Positions 47,990 to 56,646 of a stretch of DNA of 64,000 bases are shown piece by piece. This DNA is from CBDCXF01 sp965223755 (GTDB taxonomy: Bacteria > Acidobacteriota > Thermoanaerobaculia > Multivoradales > JAHEKO01): contig CBDCXF010000002.1 in assembly GCA_965223755.1 (NCBI GenBank), positions 1,178,001-1,242,000 of the forward strand. The letters are read 5' to 3'. The notes under the pieces are model-generated. The model saw only the letters and a program-made list of their open reading frames with translations. It did not search any database and was not told the origin of the DNA. Position numbers and translations under genes: made by a program. How positions within the stretch are numbered: position 1 is the first letter of the stretch; each line of letters starts with the position of its first letter.

Positions 47990-48615
47990 TTCGAGCGAGA
48001 ATTCTCGGCCTCACGCTGATCGTCGGCCTCATCGGCGTGGCCGCGTGGGGTCAACCTGTCGTCAGGAACGAGCCGTCCGGCCATACCGTCCTAGGCTACC
48101 CATTGGTGCTCAAAGACGAAGAGGTTGAGCGCCATCTCAAAAGCGGCTTGACCACGACGATTGCGATCGTGGTTGAAGACGAGCGCAAAGAACTGATTGG
48201 TGGCGTCCAAATAGACGTTCGTTATGAGCTTTGGGACGAGGTCTTCAAGATTTCGCTCCTTGATTCCTATGGCAGGGGCTCAACTTTCATGCTCGATTCG
48301 GAAGACGCCCTTGAAACTTGGTGGGGTGAACTTGCGGTGCCGGTGGATACACAAGACAGTACTCCTCTGTCCAAACTGCGAGTCAAGCTAACCATCATTC
48401 CTTTCTCGCGCAGCGAGCAAGCTGAGGTTCAGCGCTGGTATAACGATGCGGTGCACAGAGGAGGGCGTAGCCGCGGATCTCGGGAGGGAGCGCTGGGAGG
48501 TGGCGATGCCCTCGACCACGTTTTTGGTGTGCTGATCGCAACATCGATCCAGAGGCGGCCACTGAAAACATACTTGTGGGAAATCGACGTACCAAGGGGA
48601 GACCCAACACCATGA
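47983..48615 (+). CDS. Secreted hypothetical protein (DUF4390-like)
   Basis: A 210-residue exported protein (signal peptide ILGLTLIVGLIGVAAWG). The body is strand-rich: GYPLVLKDEEVERHLKSGLT, TTIAIVVEDERKELIGG, VQIDVRYELWDEVFKISLLD and LSKLRVKLTIIPFSRSEQ, a pattern close to DUF4390, whose members are often encoded next to histidine kinases of the NtrY kind. It overlaps the Omp85-like gene by 7 bp and the kinase gene by 4 bp, so it belongs to the same signalling operon and probably works in the periplasm. Confidence 0.75.
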   Translation: MVVRARILGLTLIVGLIGVAAWGQPVVRNEPSGHTVLGYPLVLKDEEVERHLKSGLTTTIAIVVEDERKELIGGVQIDVRYELWDEVFKISLLDSYGRGSTFMLDSEDALETWWGELAVPVDTQDSTPLSKLRVKLTIIPFSRSEQAEVQRWYNDAVHRGGRSRGSREGALGGGDALDHVFGVLIATSIQRRPLKTYLWEIDVPRGDPTP

Positions 48616-49814
48616 GGGTATGGATTCCGGCGTTGCTCTCCGCCCTGGTGGCGACAGCGGTCTTCTACGTCTTTCAAAGCTATCTAGCGCGGGCCACCAT
48701 AGGTGTCGGCCACGATCCGATGGTCATGTCCCAAATCGAGGCCTCTTTGGAGGATCAGAAACTGCTAGCTGAGCTGGATCCAGAGCGCGCGGCCAACTAT
48801 CGAGACCAGTTTGATGAGCTGCAGAAGACCAGCAAGCGACTTCAGATCCTCGATCAAAATCGCGATGCGTTGAGGAGTCGTTACCAGACAATCCTATTGG
48901 TCATTTTTGCAGGGTCAGTACTGCTCGTTCTGGCCGCGTATGTTCTTTGGCAGCGTCGCCTGGCAATTCGACTGCACCGCATCGGAGACGCGATTACGAA
49001 TCTCGCCATGGGGCGTACAGACTTGGTTTTGGACATCCGGGGTCGAGATACCGTTGCCCGCATCGCTGGCATGATCGAACAGACTTCGCGGTTGATTGTT
49101 CGCGACAGAAGGAGACTCGCTGAGCTGCGCAATCTATCGAGTTGGCAAGAAGCGGTGCGTCGTTTGGCGCACGAAATGCGGACCCCGCTTTCCGCCGCAC
49201 GGTTGGAACTGGATCGGCTGCGCACGACCGTTATGGCGGGCGGTTCCGGCGAGGACATCGACGCGGCGGCGGCGAGCGTTGGAGAAGAATTGGGACGCTT
49301 GACGGCTTTTACCAACGGTTTCGCCAGTTTTGGACAGATGGCTCCATCACGCAAAGAGACAGTCTCCATCGACAAAGTGGTCGCGGATTTCGTCGCTACT
49401 TTCGATCAAGCCTGGTCCAACCTAGAACTCGGCCTCGGCGGGACGACCGATGGTTTGGTTCACATTGACGTGGGCCTCATGCGCCAAGTGCTGACTAATC
49501 TATGCGACAACAGCTCCAAAGCCATTGGAGAGAAGAACGGCATAGTCACGTTCGAGTTGGGGACCGTGAACGGTCACGTCGTTGTGGAAGTGGCCGATAC
49601 CGGCCCGGGTATTTCTGGTGGAGTGCGCGCGCGCGTGTTCGAGCCGTACGTAACCTCGGGCGCGACCAAGGACGCGATGGGGCTGGGATTGGCGATCAGC
49701 AAGAAGATTCTGCTCGATCACGGAGGTGACCTGGAGTTAATTGAATCGAGTTCGAGCGGCACAGTCTTTCGCTTGTTACTGCCGGCGGTTAATGAGGAGA
49801 ACGACCCCGAATGA
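48612..49814 (+). CDS. Membrane sensor histidine kinase (NtrY-like)
   Basis: A 400-residue kinase: membrane segment at about 4-24, a short periplasmic region with a coiled-coil look (DQKLLAELDPERAANYRDQF), a second segment at about 96-116, HAMP-like linker, H box VRRLAHEMRTPLSAARLELD (phospho-His), N box RQVLTNLCDNSSKAI, G1 VVVEVADTGPGIS and G2 DAMGLGLAISKKILLDHGG. It should autophosphorylate and pass the phosphate to the regulator encoded next, with which it overlaps by ATGA. Coupling with an outer-membrane and a periplasmic protein suggests it senses envelope state. Confidence 0.93.
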   Translation: MRVWIPALLSALVATAVFYVFQSYLARATIGVGHDPMVMSQIEASLEDQKLLAELDPERAANYRDQFDELQKTSKRLQILDQNRDALRSRYQTILLVIFAGSVLLVLAAYVLWQRRLAIRLHRIGDAITNLAMGRTDLVLDIRGRDTVARIAGMIEQTSRLIVRDRRRLAELRNLSSWQEAVRRLAHEMRTPLSAARLELDRLRTTVMAGGSGEDIDAAAASVGEELGRLTAFTNGFASFGQMAPSRKETVSIDKVVADFVATFDQAWSNLELGLGGTTDGLVHIDVGLMRQVLTNLCDNSSKAIGEKNGIVTFELGTVNGHVVVEVADTGPGISGGVRARVFEPYVTSGATKDAMGLGLAISKKILLDHGGDLELIESSSSGTVFRLLLPAVNEENDPE

Positions 49815-51193
49815 GGGTCTTGATCGTCGAGGACGACGCCAAGACAAGGGCGGCGCTGCGCGCGCAGCTCCAAGACGAAGGCTTGGTCGTTCAGGGTGTC
49901 GAGAGTGCCGAGGCGGCGCTCGAAGAACTGCGCCGAGCGACACCCGATTTAATGTTGGCCGACATCCGCTTGCCCTCGATGAGCGGAGTGGAACTGGTGC
50001 GTCAGCTCTCTTCAGCCGATCGATTGCCGCCGACGATCATCCTTTCCGGAGAGGCGACCATCAGCGAGACCGTCGAGGCCCTCAAGTTGGGCGTCTATGA
50101 CTTCATGGAGAAACCGGTTCGACGCGAACGGCTTTTGCAGTCGGTTCGCAACGCACTCGAGCATAAGCAACTGCGCCGCGAGATCGACCAGTTGAATCGT
50201 GAGTTAGATCGCGGTCAAGAGATCCTCGGGACCTCCAACGCAATGGAGAGGGTTCGCGACCTAATCGCGAAGGTGGCGCCAACCGAGGCCAGCATTCTCA
50301 TCACTGGAGAAAGTGGCACCGGTAAAGAACTGGTCGCCGAAGAGATTCACCGACAAAGCCCGCGCGCACGGCACGCGTTGGTAAAGGTCAACTGCGCGGC
50401 GATTCCGAATCAGCTCATGGAGTCGGAGTTGTTCGGTCACGTGCGCGGGGCTTTTACGGACGCCCGCGCCGACAAAGCGGGGCTGTTTGAAGCAGCCCAT
50501 GGGGGCACGCTCTTTTTGGATGAGATCGGAGACATGCAGCTTGAACTTCAAGCGCGATTCTTGCGTGTGCTCGAAGATGGGCGGGTCCGCCGTGTTGGCG
50601 AAACCACCGATCGGGCCGTTGACGTGCGGCTGATTACGGCCACCAACAAAGATCTGAGCGCGGCCACCAAAACGGGCGAGTTTCGTGAAGACCTGTACTT
50701 TCGTATCGCCCATGTGCCGATTCCGATGCCGCCTTTACGGCACCGCAAGGGCGACACTCAGACTCTTTTCGATCACTTCATGGCCCGGTTCAGTGCCCGC
50801 TACGGTCGTGATCTCTTGGTGCTGACGCCGCCAGCAAAGAAAGTACTGTCCGAGTACTCATGGCCCGGCAACGTCCGCGAATTGAAGAACCTTTGTGAGA
50901 GGTTGACGATCCTGGGCGAGAGCCCGATTGAGGTCGACCAACTGCAATTAAAGCGTTCGGAGAACCCCACCGGCATTCCGGCGGTCGACCCGGGCGGGCT
51001 ACTGCCGCTACGCGAGTTCAGGCAACACACCGAGTCGGAGTACATCGCCCGCGTGCTGGCAGAGGCTAATTGGAATGTGGCGGAGGCGGCGCGAGTTCTA
51101 GGGCTGCAAAGAACTTACCTTCATCAAAAGATGGCCGCCCTAGGAATTCGCAGGCCTGTTGTCGCGCGCGGAGCCGCATCGGCCTTAGACTGA
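49811..51193 (+). CDS. NtrC-family sigma-54-type response regulator
   Basis: A 460-residue regulator: receiver domain with acidic pocket VEDD and phospho-acceptor Asp51 (LADIRLPSMSG), AAA+ domain with Walker A ITGESGTGKELVAEEIHRQS, Walker B GGTLFLDEIGDM and arginine-finger region FREDLYFRI, and a Fis-type HTH (NVAEAARVLGLQRTYLHQKM). The sigma-54 contact loop reads GAFTDA instead of GAFTGA, a variant also found in some NtrX-like proteins. Activation of a sigma-54 promoter is therefore likely but not certain; it is coupled to the kinase gene. Confidence 0.94.
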   Translation: MRVLIVEDDAKTRAALRAQLQDEGLVVQGVESAEAALEELRRATPDLMLADIRLPSMSGVELVRQLSSADRLPPTIILSGEATISETVEALKLGVYDFMEKPVRRERLLQSVRNALEHKQLRREIDQLNRELDRGQEILGTSNAMERVRDLIAKVAPTEASILITGESGTGKELVAEEIHRQSPRARHALVKVNCAAIPNQLMESELFGHVRGAFTDARADKAGLFEAAHGGTLFLDEIGDMQLELQARFLRVLEDGRVRRVGETTDRAVDVRLITATNKDLSAATKTGEFREDLYFRIAHVPIPMPPLRHRKGDTQTLFDHFMARFSARYGRDLLVLTPPAKKVLSEYSWPGNVRELKNLCERLTILGESPIEVDQLQLKRSENPTGIPAVDPGGLLPLREFRQHTESEYIARVLAEANWNVAEAARVLGLQRTYLHQKMAALGIRRPVVARGAASALD

Positions 51194-51259
51194 GCGTTGT
51201 TGGAGCGCGGCTGTGCCGTCCAATTCTGGTGTGTCGCCGCTGGTGGCCCAGAAAGCACA

Positions 51260-52948
51260 ATGCGAATACCTCGGTTTTTGTTAGGCGTTTTTTTTGTCGT
51301 CATGGCGAATTGCGCTTCGGGGGCGCATCGGCCACAAGCGGCGCAGCAGAGCTTGGCGGCGATCGCCATGCCCGACATCTATTCCGCGGAGGTGGCCGAG
51401 GATGTGCTGCGCGCCGGCGGCAATGCCGTCGACGTCGCTGTAGCCGTGGGTTTCGTGCTCGCCGTAACCTATCCCGAGGCTGGAAACTTGGGCGGCGGGG
51501 GGTTCATGCTGCTCAGCATCCACGGGGAAGAGGTGTTCCTCGACTACCGCGAGACGGCGCCGGCGGCGGCACACCGCGACATGTATTTGGACGAGGCGGG
51601 GGAAGTGATTCCCGATGCCAGCGTTGTTGGTTCATTGGCGGCCGCCATTCCTGGCTCGGTGGCGGGGCTTTGGGAGGCGCACCGCCGCTATGGTGAGCTG
51701 ACCTGGGCGGAGCTGGTGGAGCCGGCGATCGAATTGGCTCGGGAGGGCTTCCTGCCGCACGTGAAATTGCTCAAGAACATCGACGACGAGCGCACTCGCC
51801 TTGAGACACGAACCAACTTCTATGATTACTTCGGAGAAGTTGAAGACGGCGTCCGTTTCCGGCAACCGGAGTTGGCGAGGACGCTTGAGCGCATCGCCGA
51901 GCAGGGGCCAGACGGTTTCTACCGCGGCGAGACGGCGGACTTAGTCGTCGCCCACATGGAGCGCGATGGCGGCCTCGTCGGCCACCAAGATCTCGAAAGC
52001 TATCGACCGGTGTGGCGGGATCCGTTGCGCGCGAACTGGCGCCAATACGAAATCCTGTCGGCGCCGCCACCCAGTTCGGGCGGATTTGCCGTGCTGCAGT
52101 TGCTCAAGATGAAGGATGCTTTGGCGGAAGAGTTTGCGGGGCTCACGCACAACTCGCCGCAGTACATCCATCTAGTGGCCGAGATCGAGAAGCGGGTGTT
52201 CGCCGATCGAGCCGAGTATCTGGGTGACCCGGACTTCGTTGATGTCGACATCGCGGCCCTGATCGCCGATGACTACCTGCTGCGCCGCGCGGCGGAAGTG
52301 CGAGTCGACGACATCTCCAAGATCGAAGCCGTGGAACCGGGGCTGGAGTCGCCGGACACGGTGCACTACTCGGTCCTGGATAGCGATGGCAACGCCGCGG
52401 CCGTCACCACCACGCTCAATTGGACCTTTGGCAGCGGCTCGGTGGTCGAGGGTGCTGGCTTTCTTCTCAACGACGAAATGGACGACTTCAGTGCCAAGCC
52501 CGGCGTTCCCAATCTCTATGGGGTCGTGGGTGGCACCGCAAACGAGATTCAGCCCGCCAAGCGCATGCTGTCGTCGATGTCGCCGACTTTGCTGCTGGCA
52601 GACGACCGAGTGGAAATGGTCTTGGGGTCGCCCGGCGGGTCGACCATCTTTACTTCGGTGTTTCAAGCGATCGTCAACATCCTGGATTTCGAAATGACGC
52701 CCGAGGAAGCAGTGGCGGCGACCCGATTCCACCACCAACTGCTGCCCCCGGAACTGATCACGCACAGCGTGGCCAGCCCCCTGCCGCAAGAGGTGGCGGC
52801 AGAACTGGAACAGCGTGGGTACCGCGTCGAACCGCACCAATGGGAGTTCGGCAATTTGCAGGTGGTGTGGCGCGACGGAAACCAGCTCCGGCCCGCCTCG
52901 GATCCGCGCGGGCGCGGTGAATCGCGAGTGATCGTCCTAAGCCAGTAG
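51260..52948 (+). CDS. ggt: Gamma-glutamyltransferase
   Basis: A 562-residue precursor of gamma-glutamyltransferase, a periplasmic enzyme that cleaves glutathione and transfers the glutamyl group. The protein autocleaves before the catalytic Thr in AAAVTTTLNWTFGSGS; GNLGGGGFMLLSIHGEEVFL with the Arg in LDYRETAP binds the substrate carboxylate, and LGSPGGSTIFTSVFQAIVN closes the small subunit. The N terminus (FLLGVFFVVMANC) could be a lipoprotein signal. The ATG at 51260 is chosen because it gives this signal; upstream codons overlap nothing but look non-coding. Confidence 0.93.
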   Translation: MRIPRFLLGVFFVVMANCASGAHRPQAAQQSLAAIAMPDIYSAEVAEDVLRAGGNAVDVAVAVGFVLAVTYPEAGNLGGGGFMLLSIHGEEVFLDYRETAPAAAHRDMYLDEAGEVIPDASVVGSLAAAIPGSVAGLWEAHRRYGELTWAELVEPAIELAREGFLPHVKLLKNIDDERTRLETRTNFYDYFGEVEDGVRFRQPELARTLERIAEQGPDGFYRGETADLVVAHMERDGGLVGHQDLESYRPVWRDPLRANWRQYEILSAPPPSSGGFAVLQLLKMKDALAEEFAGLTHNSPQYIHLVAEIEKRVFADRAEYLGDPDFVDVDIAALIADDYLLRRAAEVRVDDISKIEAVEPGLESPDTVHYSVLDSDGNAAAVTTTLNWTFGSGSVVEGAGFLLNDEMDDFSAKPGVPNLYGVVGGTANEIQPAKRMLSSMSPTLLLADDRVEMVLGSPGGSTIFTSVFQAIVNILDFEMTPEEAVAATRFHHQLLPPELITHSVASPLPQEVAAELEQRGYRVEPHQWEFGNLQVVWRDGNQLRPASDPRGRGESRVIVLSQ

Positions 52949-52962
52949 CGGCGTGATTGCTG

Positions 52963-53901
52963 CTAGCTTTGCTGCGACGCCGAGATCAGCTCGTTGAGAT
53001 CCAATTCTCGAGTCTCGAGTTCGGCTTGGGACTGCGGCTGAGCGTGGCCCACATTGACATCGATATCCAACGCCAGGTCCAGAGAAGGTGCGCTGTGGGT
53101 GAGGCGGCCGACGGAAATGATATCGACGCAGGTCTCGGCTACCTGGCGAATGGTCTCAGCGGAGATGTTGCCCGACGCCTCGGTGATTGCGCGTCCATCG
53201 ATCATTGCTACAGCTCTGCGCAATTCATCGGTAGAGAAATTGTCGAGGAGCACGGCATCGACACCGATGTCTAAGGCTTCGGCGAGTTCGTCGAGGGAGT
53301 CGACCTCAACCTCGAGGTGCACGGTGTGTCCGAGTTGGCGCCGCGCCAAGCGAATCGACTCGGCAACTCCGCCGGCGACAGCGCGGTGGTTGTCCTTGAT
53401 CAACACCGCATCGTAGAGGCCGAAGCGATGGTTGGCTCCGCCGCCGACGCGTACGGCGTATTTCTGCAGCGCTCGCAAACCGGGCAGGGTTTTGCGGGTG
53501 TCGACAACTTTCGCCGGCAGGTCGGAAATGAGCTCGGCCAATTTCTGAGTTGTGGTCGCGACGCCCGACAGATGGCAGAGCAAGTTGAGCGCGGTACGTT
53601 CGGCCGCCAGCAATGCCCGGGTGCGGCCGCGAATCCTGGCCAGGACATCGCCGGTCCTGACTTCATCGCCGTCGGTGCAGGCAGCCTCGAAAGTGACCTG
53701 ATCGTCGAGCGCAGCAAACACATCGGCCGCCACTCCCAGCCCACAAACGATACCGGGTTCTCTGGCCACCAGCGCGGCCTCGCTGTCGTGGTCGCCCGGC
53801 ACAATCGAGTTTGTGGTCAGGTCGCCGGCGTCGCCCAGGTCAGCGGCGAGTTCGCGGCGAATGAGGTCGTTGTAGTGAATGGAGCTAAGTCGGTGGGTCA
53901 T
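52963..53901 (-). CDS. nadC: Nicotinate-nucleotide pyrophosphorylase (carboxylating)
   Basis: A 312-residue quinolinate phosphoribosyltransferase, the third step of de novo NAD synthesis. Recognised by DLGDAGDLTTNSIVP, AERTALNLLCHLSGVAT, VVDTRKTLPGLRALQKYAVR with the active-site Arg and Lys, HRFGLYDAVLIKDNH, HLEVEVDSLDELAEAL and ASGNISAETIRQVAETCVDI. Its start overlaps the nadB stop by 4 bp. Confidence 0.97.
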   Translation of the reverse strand: MTHRLSSIHYNDLIRRELAADLGDAGDLTTNSIVPGDHDSEAALVAREPGIVCGLGVAADVFAALDDQVTFEAACTDGDEVRTGDVLARIRGRTRALLAAERTALNLLCHLSGVATTTQKLAELISDLPAKVVDTRKTLPGLRALQKYAVRVGGGANHRFGLYDAVLIKDNHRAVAGGVAESIRLARRQLGHTVHLEVEVDSLDELAEALDIGVDAVLLDNFSTDELRRAVAMIDGRAITEASGNISAETIRQVAETCVDIISVGRLTHSAPSLDLALDIDVNVGHAQPQSQAELETRELDLNELISASQQS

Positions 53902-55493
53902 GTGGAATGCTCCGCGACAGGGACGATTGGGATGTCAATCCTGCGCCGGTCGATTCGAGTTGTGTCGTTGTTGCGGTCGTATTGAAGAGTCAAGCTCTGG
54001 CGCCATTCTTCGCCGCGGTCGGGAAAATCGGTGCGAAAGTGGCTGCCGCGGCTTTCGTTGCGCTCGAGTGCGGCGGTGGTGAGCAAACGGGCGACCAGGA
54101 GTTCGTCGCCGAGAGATTCGACGAGGCTGGAGTCTTGACCCCGGCGACTGATTTCGCCGAGCGCGTGGGTCAACCCACGGTGGTCGCGACTCAGTCCGAC
54201 GTGGTCCCAGAGGAGTTCGCGGAGAAATTTCTTCTCCGAGCCGTGGTCTTCAACCTGCGAGTTGGCGTCGACGGGAAGCATCTGTGGCAACAGAACGACC
54301 GGCATTGGAGCCGTGACCAGCCAACGCCGAATCGATTCGGCAGTGCGGTTGCCAAAGACCAGGCCTTCCAGCAAAGAGTTGCTGGCGAGCCGATTGGCAC
54401 CATGAACTCCGGTGCGGCTCACTTCTCCGCAAGCCCACAGCCCTGGGATCGAGGCCCGGCCCCAACTGTCCACCACCACTCCTCCCATGTGGTAGTGCGC
54501 GGCTGGAGTCACCGGCACGGGATCGCTCGCCAGGTTGAAGCCGTGCAGACAGCACGCCTCGGCGGCGGAAGGAAATCGTTCGGCGACCTTGGCGATTCCA
54601 CGGGCGTCGAGGAAAACCTCCTTGCCGTTTTGCTGCGTCGACCAGATGGCGCGGGCGACGACATCGCGAGGGGCAAGCTCGGCGTCGGGGTGAATGTCGA
54701 GCATGAATCGGTCGCCGCGCTCATCGACTAGGACCGCTCCCGCGCCCCTCAGGGCCTCGGTCAGAAGCGGCATTGGATCGGCGGTCACATTGAGGGCGGT
54801 GGGATGAAATTGCACGAACTCGATGTCGGCGAGCAAGGCGCCGGCACGCGCCGCCATTGCTAGCCCTGAGCCATTAGCGACCGATGGGTTGGTGGAGTGC
54901 GAAAATGCGGCGCCGATTCCACCCGTCGCCAGTACGGTAGCGCGGGCCAAGTAAAGCGTCCGGCTGCCGCTATCGTGCCGTGCTAATACGCCCACTACAC
55001 GACCCCGTTCGATCACCAGATCGAGAGCTCGAGTGTGGTCGGCGACTTCCAAGCTGGACTGGGTGCGCAGATGCGAACCGAGGGCGCGCATAACCTCTGC
55101 GCCGGTTGCATCGCCGTTGGCGTGCAGAATACGGCGGTGGCTGTGCGCCGCCTCGCGTCCGAGGGAGAGGCTTCCGTCTTCGGCACGGTCGAATCGTGTC
55201 CCCAGGTGCAGCAAGTCGGCGATGCGGTGCGGTCCCTCGCGGGTCAGTAGATCGACGCGCTCGGTGTCAGCGATGCCGGCGGCAACCGCCAGAGTGTCGG
55301 CGGTGTGATCGTTCGGCGAATCGTCTTGGGAGATCGCGGCGGCGATGCCGCCTTTAGCCAGAGGACTGGAGCCGGAGTTTCCGAGTCCGCCCTGGGTTAG
55401 AAGAACCGTGTGGATTCCCTCTAAACCCAGGGCGGCCGAAAAACCGGCGACTCCTCCTCCAATGAGGATCACATCGGCGTTTTGAACTCTCAT
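53898..55493 (-). CDS. nadB: L-aspartate oxidase
   Basis: A 531-residue FAD enzyme that oxidises L-aspartate to iminoaspartate, the first step of de novo NAD synthesis. FAD motif VILIGGGVAGFSAALGLE, GGIAAAISQDDSPNDHTADT, catalytic region SHRRILHANGDATGAEVMRA, and AAHYHMGGVVVDSWGRASIP with LWACGEVSRTGVHGANRLAS NSLLEGLV distinguish it from succinate dehydrogenase. It is followed by nadC (ATGA overlap) and preceded by nadA. Confidence 0.97.
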   Translation of the reverse strand: MRVQNADVILIGGGVAGFSAALGLEGIHTVLLTQGGLGNSGSSPLAKGGIAAAISQDDSPNDHTADTLAVAAGIADTERVDLLTREGPHRIADLLHLGTRFDRAEDGSLSLGREAAHSHRRILHANGDATGAEVMRALGSHLRTQSSLEVADHTRALDLVIERGRVVGVLARHDSGSRTLYLARATVLATGGIGAAFSHSTNPSVANGSGLAMAARAGALLADIEFVQFHPTALNVTADPMPLLTEALRGAGAVLVDERGDRFMLDIHPDAELAPRDVVARAIWSTQQNGKEVFLDARGIAKVAERFPSAAEACCLHGFNLASDPVPVTPAAHYHMGGVVVDSWGRASIPGLWACGEVSRTGVHGANRLASNSLLEGLVFGNRTAESIRRWLVTAPMPVVLLPQMLPVDANSQVEDHGSEKKFLRELLWDHVGLSRDHRGLTHALGEISRRGQDSSLVESLGDELLVARLLTTAALERNESRGSHFRTDFPDRGEEWRQSLTLQYDRNNDTTRIDRRRIDIPIVPVAEHST

Positions 55494-55501
55494 CGCCGCG
55501 A

Positions 55502-56539
55502 TCAGCCTCCGCGGCCCCGTCCGACTTCCAGCATGCGCTCGACCGCCCTACGAGCTCGGCGCGCGATTTGCGGGTCGACAGTGACTTCGTGCTGCAGGCT
55601 CTCAAGGGCAGTCTGAATGTTGGGCAGGCTGATCCGCTTCATGTGCGGGCACATCGCGCAGGGACGGATGAATTCGACCTCGGGAAGTGCCACGGCAACG
55701 TTGTCGCTCATCGAGCATTCCGTGACCATCACCACCTGAGGCGGCTTGGTCTCAGTGACGTGGTCGATCATTCCCGACGTCGAACCGACAAAGTCGGCTT
55801 CCGCCAATACCTCGGGCGGACATTCGGGGTGGGCGATGATCTGCACGCCCTCGATGTTGGCGCGATAAGAACGCAACTCGTCGCCGGTGAAACGCTCGTG
55901 CACTTCGCAGTGACCGTTCCACAGCACGATCTCGACGTCGGTTTGGTCGGCGACGTAATGGCCCAAGTACTCGTCGGGAAGAAAGATCACTTTGTCGACG
56001 CCGAGGGATTCAACGATTTCGACCGCATTGGCCGAGGTGCAGCAGATGTCGGATTCCGCCTTCACTTCCGCGGAGGTGTTGACGTAGGTAACCACCGGAG
56101 CGCCGGGGTGCTTGCGGCGCAGGCGATGGATGTCGTCTGCGGTGATCGACTCAGCGAGAGAGCAACCGGCGCGCAGGTCGGGAATGAGCACGGTTTTTTC
56201 GGGGCTCAGAATTTTGGCGGTCTCGGCCATGAAATGAACCCCGCACATGACGATGATGTCGGCGTCGGTGTCGGCGGCCTGTTGAGCGAGAGCCAGGGAG
56301 TCACCGGAGAGATCGGCGACACCGTGGAAGATCTCTGGTGTCTGGTAGTTGTGCGCCAGGATCACCGCGTTGTGCTCCTTCTTGAGTCGGTTGATGGCGG
56401 TGATGTAGGGGGCGTGTAAGGCCCATTCCATCTCCGGTACGACGCCACGAAGCCGTTCCCCGATTGCATCCGTCTCGCGTTGCACCAGGACGTTGGGAGC
56501 TGCCGGCGTAGTGGTTGTGGCCGCATCGATGGATGGCAT
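55502..56539 (-). CDS. nadA: Quinolinate synthase
   Basis: A 345-residue quinolinate synthase, which condenses iminoaspartate with dihydroxyacetone phosphate on a [4Fe-4S] cluster. Cluster cysteines are in MCGVHFMAETAK, CSMSDNVA region or DICCTSANAV, and RPCAMCPHMKRI; also AVILAHNYQTPEI and HPECPPEVLAEADFVGSTSG. I chose the ATG at 56539, which has AAGGGG upstream, over the ATG at 56569 that lies within the inverted repeat. First gene of nadA-nadB-nadC. Confidence 0.96.
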   Translation of the reverse strand: MPSIDAATTTTPAAPNVLVQRETDAIGERLRGVVPEMEWALHAPYITAINRLKKEHNAVILAHNYQTPEIFHGVADLSGDSLALAQQAADTDADIIVMCGVHFMAETAKILSPEKTVLIPDLRAGCSLAESITADDIHRLRRKHPGAPVVTYVNTSAEVKAESDICCTSANAVEIVESLGVDKVIFLPDEYLGHYVADQTDVEIVLWNGHCEVHERFTGDELRSYRANIEGVQIIAHPECPPEVLAEADFVGSTSGMIDHVTETKPPQVVMVTECSMSDNVAVALPEVEFIRPCAMCPHMKRISLPNIQTALESLQHEVTVDPQIARRARRAVERMLEVGRGRGG

Positions 56540-56564
56540 GGATGATCCCCTTATGACTGCTGTG

Positions 56565-56609
56565 AGCATTACTAAGGGCGCACCAGATACTGGCCCGGCC
56601 CGTAATGCT
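56565..56609. promoter_or_regulatory. Candidate NrtR operator: AGCATTAC inverted repeat
   Basis: AGCATTAC (56565-56572) and GTAATGCT (56602-56609) form a perfect inverted repeat separated by 29 bp. The outer arm falls at the predicted transcription start of the nad operon and the inner arm at the nadA start, suiting a repressor. It does not obviously match published NrtR boxes, so assignment to NrtR is inference. Confidence 0.45.
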
Positions 56610-56616
56610 TAAAGTG

Positions 56617-56646
56617 AGTATAAGTGGCTATTCAGCCGGCTGTCAA
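56617..56646 (-). promoter_or_regulatory. Sigma-70-type promoter of nadABC
   Basis: Minus strand TTGACA (56646-56641), 18-bp spacer, TATACT (56622-56617). This is an excellent housekeeping promoter directed at nadA; its -35 overlaps the nrtR stop codon. Confidence 0.8.
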
